In this document: positions 60,204 to 64,000 of the stretch, piece by piece | How positions within the stretch are numbered: position 1 is the first letter of the stretch | Layout of the letters: each line of letters begins with the position of its first letter | NCBI RefSeq assembly: GCF_005938645.2 | Contig: NZ_CP042171.1 | Location: 3,534,001 to 3,598,000, forward strand | Direction: 5' to 3' | DNA from: Pedobacter sp. KBS0701 | Lineage (GTDB): Bacteria; Bacteroidota; Bacteroidia; Sphingobacteriales; Sphingobacteriaceae | Length of the DNA stretch: 64,000 bases | Program-made: the position numbers and the translations under genes | Notes under the pieces: generated by a model | The model's input: only the letters and a program-made list of their open reading frames with translations | Told to the model about the DNA's origin: nothing | Databases searched by the model: none

Positions 60204-61412
60204 CTATTTATTCCAGAAGGATATTTCACTAATATTGCTGTAATAGGCATCGCCACTGGCCACTTCAATTACCCGAATCCGGATATACCGCATTGCTGGC
60301 AGTCCATCGGGTAGGGTAACTTTAAATGGTGCCGATCCATCATCCGAACGCTCCACCGTTTTAATCAGCGTCCATCCTCTTCCTTTCGATTCTGCTGTCC
60401 ACCCCGCCGAATTGCCTGGCGACTGTGTTTCTGCACCGGTAAGGTCGGCTATTCCCCAGATTTCAAATTTGGTAGGGTTATTACAACAGTCGCGCCCGAT
60501 GATTTCGAATTGAGCAAGGTTTGCGATCGCTTTCCCCATATCAAAAGTGAAGTGATGTGGAAGCGGTGACTTATCATCACTATGGAAAATGTCAGGATAT
60601 CCGGTTGGGGCCTTGTTGCCATTCCAGAGTTTAGACAAAGAAGTTTCACCCGAATAAGTACCTACATCATTGGCCAGTTTAAGTGGGCGGAATAACGATT
60701 TATCAACGGGCACCATAATATTGCTCAAAGAGTCGTAATCTGCCGTATAAAAGGTATCAATCGCCGATTTTACCGGCACGTATGCCGACCTGAAATAAAT
60801 CTTCGTTCCGGTTTTATAGTCGGCAAGCCTGATCGAATTTTGATCAGGACTTAGCGAGCTTTTATGAATGGTACCATCTTTATAAGTATAGCGTATTTCG
60901 GTCGCAATGTTAATGGTATCAGGTTTTTCAAAGTTGAGCGTGATGCCGCTGTCGTCCAGCTGATAAGGATCAGCAGAAACCAGAAATCTGTTGGTGAGAC
61001 TCGATTTGTAGCTATCACCATAAACCTTTACGTTGCTGATCTGAACCGGGACGGATTTATTTCCAGCCTTATCGTAAGAATAAATAGTAAAGGAATAATT
61101 ATACTCTACAAGTTTAGAAATGATTACCGATACATCAGTAATGGCCCGGTCGGGCGCCACCATTTCCAGTGAATCTGCTGAATTATTCCAGAATATCTTG
61201 TAACGGGTTACACTCGGATCGGGACTGGCCTTCCAGTTCAGTTTTACCCTATAGTTGCCTGGTGCTGCCGCAACCTTACCCGGGAAGCCGGGATATATCC
61301 GTTCTTTTCCATCGAGATATTTTCTGTAATCAAGGGCATCCTTACTACAGCCACAAAACACTGCAATGATCATAAAAACCATTAAAATGCTATTGATATG
61401 TTTAGTTGTCAT
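60204..61412 (-). CDS. DUF4998 lipoprotein with discoidin-like C-terminus
   Basis: A 402-residue protein with lipobox FCGC (MTTKHINSILMVFMIIAVFCGC). An Fn3-like DUF4998 region comes first (GKERIYPGFPGKVAAAPGNYRVKLNWKASPDPSVTRYKIFWN). The C-terminal 150 residues look like a discoidin/F5/8C domain (FTFDMGKAIANLAQFEIIGRD, FEIWGI, MRYIRIRVIEVASGDAYYSNISEISFW). Such surface glycan-binding lipoproteins sit in SusCD-type loci. It is 11 bp from the next gene upstream. Confidence 0.82.
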   Translation of the reverse strand: MTTKHINSILMVFMIIAVFCGCSKDALDYRKYLDGKERIYPGFPGKVAAAPGNYRVKLNWKASPDPSVTRYKIFWNNSADSLEMVAPDRAITDVSVIISKLVEYNYSFTIYSYDKAGNKSVPVQISNVKVYGDSYKSSLTNRFLVSADPYQLDDSGITLNFEKPDTINIATEIRYTYKDGTIHKSSLSPDQNSIRLADYKTGTKIYFRSAYVPVKSAIDTFYTADYDSLSNIMVPVDKSLFRPLKLANDVGTYSGETSLSKLWNGNKAPTGYPDIFHSDDKSPLPHHFTFDMGKAIANLAQFEIIGRDCCNNPTKFEIWGIADLTGAETQSPGNSAGWTAESKGRGWTLIKTVERSDDGSAPFKVTLPDGLPAMRYIRIRVIEVASGDAYYSNISEISFWNK

Positions 61413-61423
61413 CTGTATAAATT

Positions 61424-62695
61424 TTAATTGGTGTTACCCCAAAATGATAATTCCGTCACGTGGGCAAAATCTCCATTTCCCCAGGTAGCGCTTACGGCCA
61501 GCCTGATAAACCTCACCTTCGGAATATCAAGGCCAATGTTAAATTCAAATCCGGCTTTAACCGCGGCGAGATCCAATGGAGTAGTCTGCCCCGGAGCATT
61601 GCCCGATGGCGGTGGCGGACAGATGAAATTGCCCAGGTTAATCCAGTCGCCAACCACGGTACCTTTTGCCGATGTTACAGGCAATTCGACATCTGCCGGT
61701 GCAGTTTTGGCTGATCCCCAGAGTGTCCAGGCTTTAGGATTACCGTGGTTATAAGAATAATCGTTTCCATAGGCTTCTCCCCTTTCCCAGATCTTATAAC
61801 GGCTGAGCTTGGTGAGCACACCCATATCGAAGGTGCAGATCTGCAGTGGCTTACCATAACCGGGTTCCGTATGCCATCCCGGATCTGAGGTATTATTGTC
61901 CCAAAGCCTTGTGGTGTTCCATCCCAGCGAAACTGCGCCGAGCGGAGAATCGGAAGCTAACCTATACTCACTAAACTGCGCTTTGGGCACCATAATCTCA
62001 AAAATGGGACTGATTGATTTATATAAGGTGTCGGATATATTCCCCCACCTATCGGTAACATATACCCCGAAATCTCTTTTTAAGGTATCGAATCCCCGTA
62101 CACTGAAATTAATGTTTTCGGCTTCGGTATAAAACTGTTCAACCGGCAGCATTTTCCCTGTGGTTTTATCATTCGAAATCACAATTACTCCGATCGGTTT
62201 TTTAGAAGGATTGCTGGCTGTTACATTCACTCCACCAAAATCGGCCTGCATCTGAACCGTAGTATTTACGGCCAGGTAAGAAGGCGTTTCCGGGTGTACA
62301 CGCACCTGTACAGGATCACTTTTGACGTTTGCACGCGAAACAGCATACAGGGTAACATCGTAATCCATACTTTTTTCAAAGCCATCTACCCTGATCGTAT
62401 CGCTATAATAAGAAGATTTACTCTGCCTTACTGTGCGCGAATTGATCCGGTATTCTGCCTGAACATAGAGCAGGTTTTCGGAATTGGGCAACACATAAGA
62501 AATTACCGCGGCACCGGCCGTATTTTCTACCTTTACCCCGGTAAGTGCACCGGGTTTTGTCATATCTTTAGATACCACCTCATTAAATCCTTCACTTTCT
62601 TTACAGGAATAAAACGAGCAGGCCAGGAGTAACAGCGCAAGAAACTGCAAACTGCAGAACCTGTTATATATTTTTGATCTAATTTTCATCATCAT
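61424..62695 (-). CDS. DUF4959 lipoprotein with discoidin-like C-terminus
   Basis: A 423-residue lipoprotein (LLACSFYSC, lipobox near residue 30). DUF4959/Fn3-like parts come first (GALTGVKVENTAGAAVISYVLPNSENLLYVQAEY). A middle beta region is followed by a discoidin-like end (CTFDMGVLTKLSRYKIWER, WTLWGSA, VRFIRLAVSATWGNGDFAHVTELSFWG). It is the gene directly behind susD (10-bp gap) and probably a surface glycan-binding protein on the outer membrane. Three adjacent ATG codons make the exact start uncertain by two residues. Confidence 0.85.
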   Translation of the reverse strand: MMMKIRSKIYNRFCSLQFLALLLLACSFYSCKESEGFNEVVSKDMTKPGALTGVKVENTAGAAVISYVLPNSENLLYVQAEYRINSRTVRQSKSSYYSDTIRVDGFEKSMDYDVTLYAVSRANVKSDPVQVRVHPETPSYLAVNTTVQMQADFGGVNVTASNPSKKPIGVIVISNDKTTGKMLPVEQFYTEAENINFSVRGFDTLKRDFGVYVTDRWGNISDTLYKSISPIFEIMVPKAQFSEYRLASDSPLGAVSLGWNTTRLWDNNTSDPGWHTEPGYGKPLQICTFDMGVLTKLSRYKIWERGEAYGNDYSYNHGNPKAWTLWGSAKTAPADVELPVTSAKGTVVGDWINLGNFICPPPPSGNAPGQTTPLDLAAVKAGFEFNIGLDIPKVRFIRLAVSATWGNGDFAHVTELSFWGNTN

Positions 62696-62705
62696 CTATT
62701 TAATT

Positions 62706-64000
62706 TTACCAATAAGGATTTTGAACCAGGTTTGGATTCACGATCAGGTCGTTGTATTTAAGCGGCCATAAATAATCTTTCAGACCAAATACCGGAATCA
62801 CCAGGTTGCGCTGGCGGTAATAACCTTCGGGTGTAGTATCCTGAATGTTCCATCCCTGGATTGGTTTGCTCAGCACATCCTGCATTACTTTCCAGCGCCT
62901 TAAATCCCATCCTATCCTTCCTTCGAAACAAAGTTCAATGCGGCGTTCCTGCTGGATGATTGCTCTTAAGCCATCTTTACTGGTGGCTTTACCAGGATTG
63001 GTTGAATATGACGCCCAGGATTCTTTAACACCTTTTAATCCGGCGCGTGCGCGTACTTTATCGATATAAGTATAAACATCTGCCGTAGGACCGTTTACCT
63101 CATTAAGTGTTTCGGCATAAAGCAAATAAAGTCCTGCCAGCCTGATCAGCGGTATTCTGAAACCTGCCTGGGCAACCTCTGTACCAAAAACCGATTGATA
63201 GTTTACCAGTTTGCTTGGCCAATAGCCTGATACGTTAACCCTGATATTATCTTTCGGACCGGCAATTGAATTTGCGCCACGGGCCTGCACATATAACATA
63301 TTTTCAGGATCGGTTTGGCCGTTGCCAAAAAAGCAGCTTCCATCAAATGATAAATCAGCATAAAAGCGGGGTTCCCGGTCCATGTGCATTTTTATGGTCT
63401 GGTAACCACTTTTTAAATAGTATTTACTGTCGGTTCCTGCCGCAGCAACGGCATAACGTCCTCTATAATCGTATCCTGCATCTTCAGCCATGGGAACGCC
63501 ATTTTTAGAATAAAACAGCTCGGCCATTCCGATGGGTACGGCAAAGTTGCCCCTTGCACCATCCATATTCTGCACCATGGCATTGGTAAGCCTCGGCATA
63601 GCCATTGATTGGAAATCAAATTGGGTGTTGAGTGCCCAGATCACTTCAGGATTTTTTTCCCAGTTCTCGGTAATGCTCTGTCTGATGTCCATCACGGTTT
63701 TTAAAGTCGCAGATATGGTTGGAAGATTGCCAGGAGAAGTAAAATGATAAAGCGAAAGGTTGCTTTCTTCACAAGATTTTACAGCTGCCTGGCAAGCCAG
63801 CATTGCTTTGTTCCATTTTTCTGCACTAAAAGCGGTGGGGAACAGATTAACACCGTCTTTATCCTTAAAACCAGTATAATCAGGATTTCCGTTAAAAAAC
63901 GGACTAGCCTGCGTGGTCAGCACTTCTGCCTTAACCGATAAGGCAATATTCTGCGTAATTCGGCCCAGGCTACGTGCAGGATCCTGGATGGTAAGTGGAA
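62706..64000 (-). CDS. SusD/RagB-family outer-membrane glycan-binding lipoprotein (partial)
   Basis: The frame runs on past the right edge, so the 5' end is missing. The visible part contains SLGRITQNIALSVKAEVLTTQASPFFNG (the conserved tetratricopeptide-helix region), LIRLAGLYLLYAETLNEVNG, DKVRARAGL, the RRIELCFEGRIGWDLRRWK signature and the C-terminal LWPLKYNDLIVNPNLVQNPYW. SusD proteins cap SusC importers and bind oligosaccharides. A GTG at 63923 is internal, not a start. The susC gene should lie just to the right. Confidence 0.9.
   Translation of the reverse strand, partial: PLTIQDPARSLGRITQNIALSVKAEVLTTQASPFFNGNPDYTGFKDKDGVNLFPTAFSAEKWNKAMLACQAAVKSCEESNLSLYHFTSPGNLPTISATLKTVMDIRQSITENWEKNPEVIWALNTQFDFQSMAMPRLTNAMVQNMDGARGNFAVPIGMAELFYSKNGVPMAEDAGYDYRGRYAVAAAGTDSKYYLKSGYQTIKMHMDREPRFYADLSFDGSCFFGNGQTDPENMLYVQARGANSIAGPKDNIRVNVSGYWPSKLVNYQSVFGTEVAQAGFRIPLIRLAGLYLLYAETLNEVNGPTADVYTYIDKVRARAGLKGVKESWASYSTNPGKATSKDGLRAIIQQERRIELCFEGRIGWDLRRWKVMQDVLSKPIQGWNIQDTTPEGYYRQRNLVIPVFGLKDYLWPLKYNDLIVNPNLVQNPYW

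Overview
The window comes from a member of the Bacteroidota, most likely a Pedobacter-like Sphingobacteriaceae. The inference rests on the AT-rich sequence, weak ribosome-binding sites, several promoters of the Bacteroidota form TTG-N19-TAnnTTTG, a SusD-type polysaccharide-utilisation locus at the right end, and gene families typical of the group (DUF1080 with Gfo/Idh pairs, DUF4959/DUF4998 lipoproteins, M13 and S41 peptidases). All family names are from reading the translations; no database search was run.

Layout. Positions 1-10,650 are an accessory region. It holds single-gene islands separated by repeats: a SIR2-like NADase-type gene, a two-gene membrane protein/trypsin-like protease unit, a 21-bp minisatellite, small secreted proteins and lipoproteins, an S41 peptidase and a degenerate ferredoxin-like gene. 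Copies of a roughly 126-bp hairpin element with 18-bp terminal inverted repeats sit between these genes. Positions 10,659-12,235 are a probable sigma factor/small protein/ClpP operon. An AraC regulator and a divergent methyltransferase follow, then repeat-rich spacers. Positions 16,037-18,815 encode a secreted beta-propeller protein with a C-terminal azurin-like copper domain, plus a short partner. HolA and a divergent HsdR-N-like nuclease-fold protein follow. Positions 21,448-25,597 are a Gfo/Idh-DUF1080-Gfo/Idh operon that fits 3-keto-glycoside catabolism. ValS, two tandem Uma2-like proteins and a Zn/Cd/Pb-type P-ATPase lie at 26-33 kb.

Positions 33-58 kb are mostly ordinary chromosome: M13 peptidase, DUF2625, DinB, YjbR, MnmD, aldo/keto reductase, a four-gene AI-2E/membrane/DoxX/MazG operon, an AAA+ DUF4143 ATPase, YchJ, TruA, two lipoproteins, a LolC/E-type permease, a NamZ-type muramidase, a PAS histidine kinase behind topoisomerase IB, Fmt, an RluD-type synthase with a class IV aminotransferase, an outer-membrane barrel, and an ACC deaminase-like enzyme. 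Positions 59,227-64,000 are the 3' part of a SusD locus: SusD, two lipoproteins with C-terminal discoidin-like regions, and a secreted zincin, ending at a clear terminator.

The most unusual features are non-coding. They are a 62-bp perfect palindrome touching the start codon of the AAA+ ATPase, the hairpin-separated accessory cassettes of the first 10 kb, two MITE-like families with terminal inverted repeats, a 421-bp tandem duplication that copies the end of fmt, and a 21-bp minisatellite next to a C8 tract. No rRNA, tRNA, CRISPR array or complete transposase gene was recognised.
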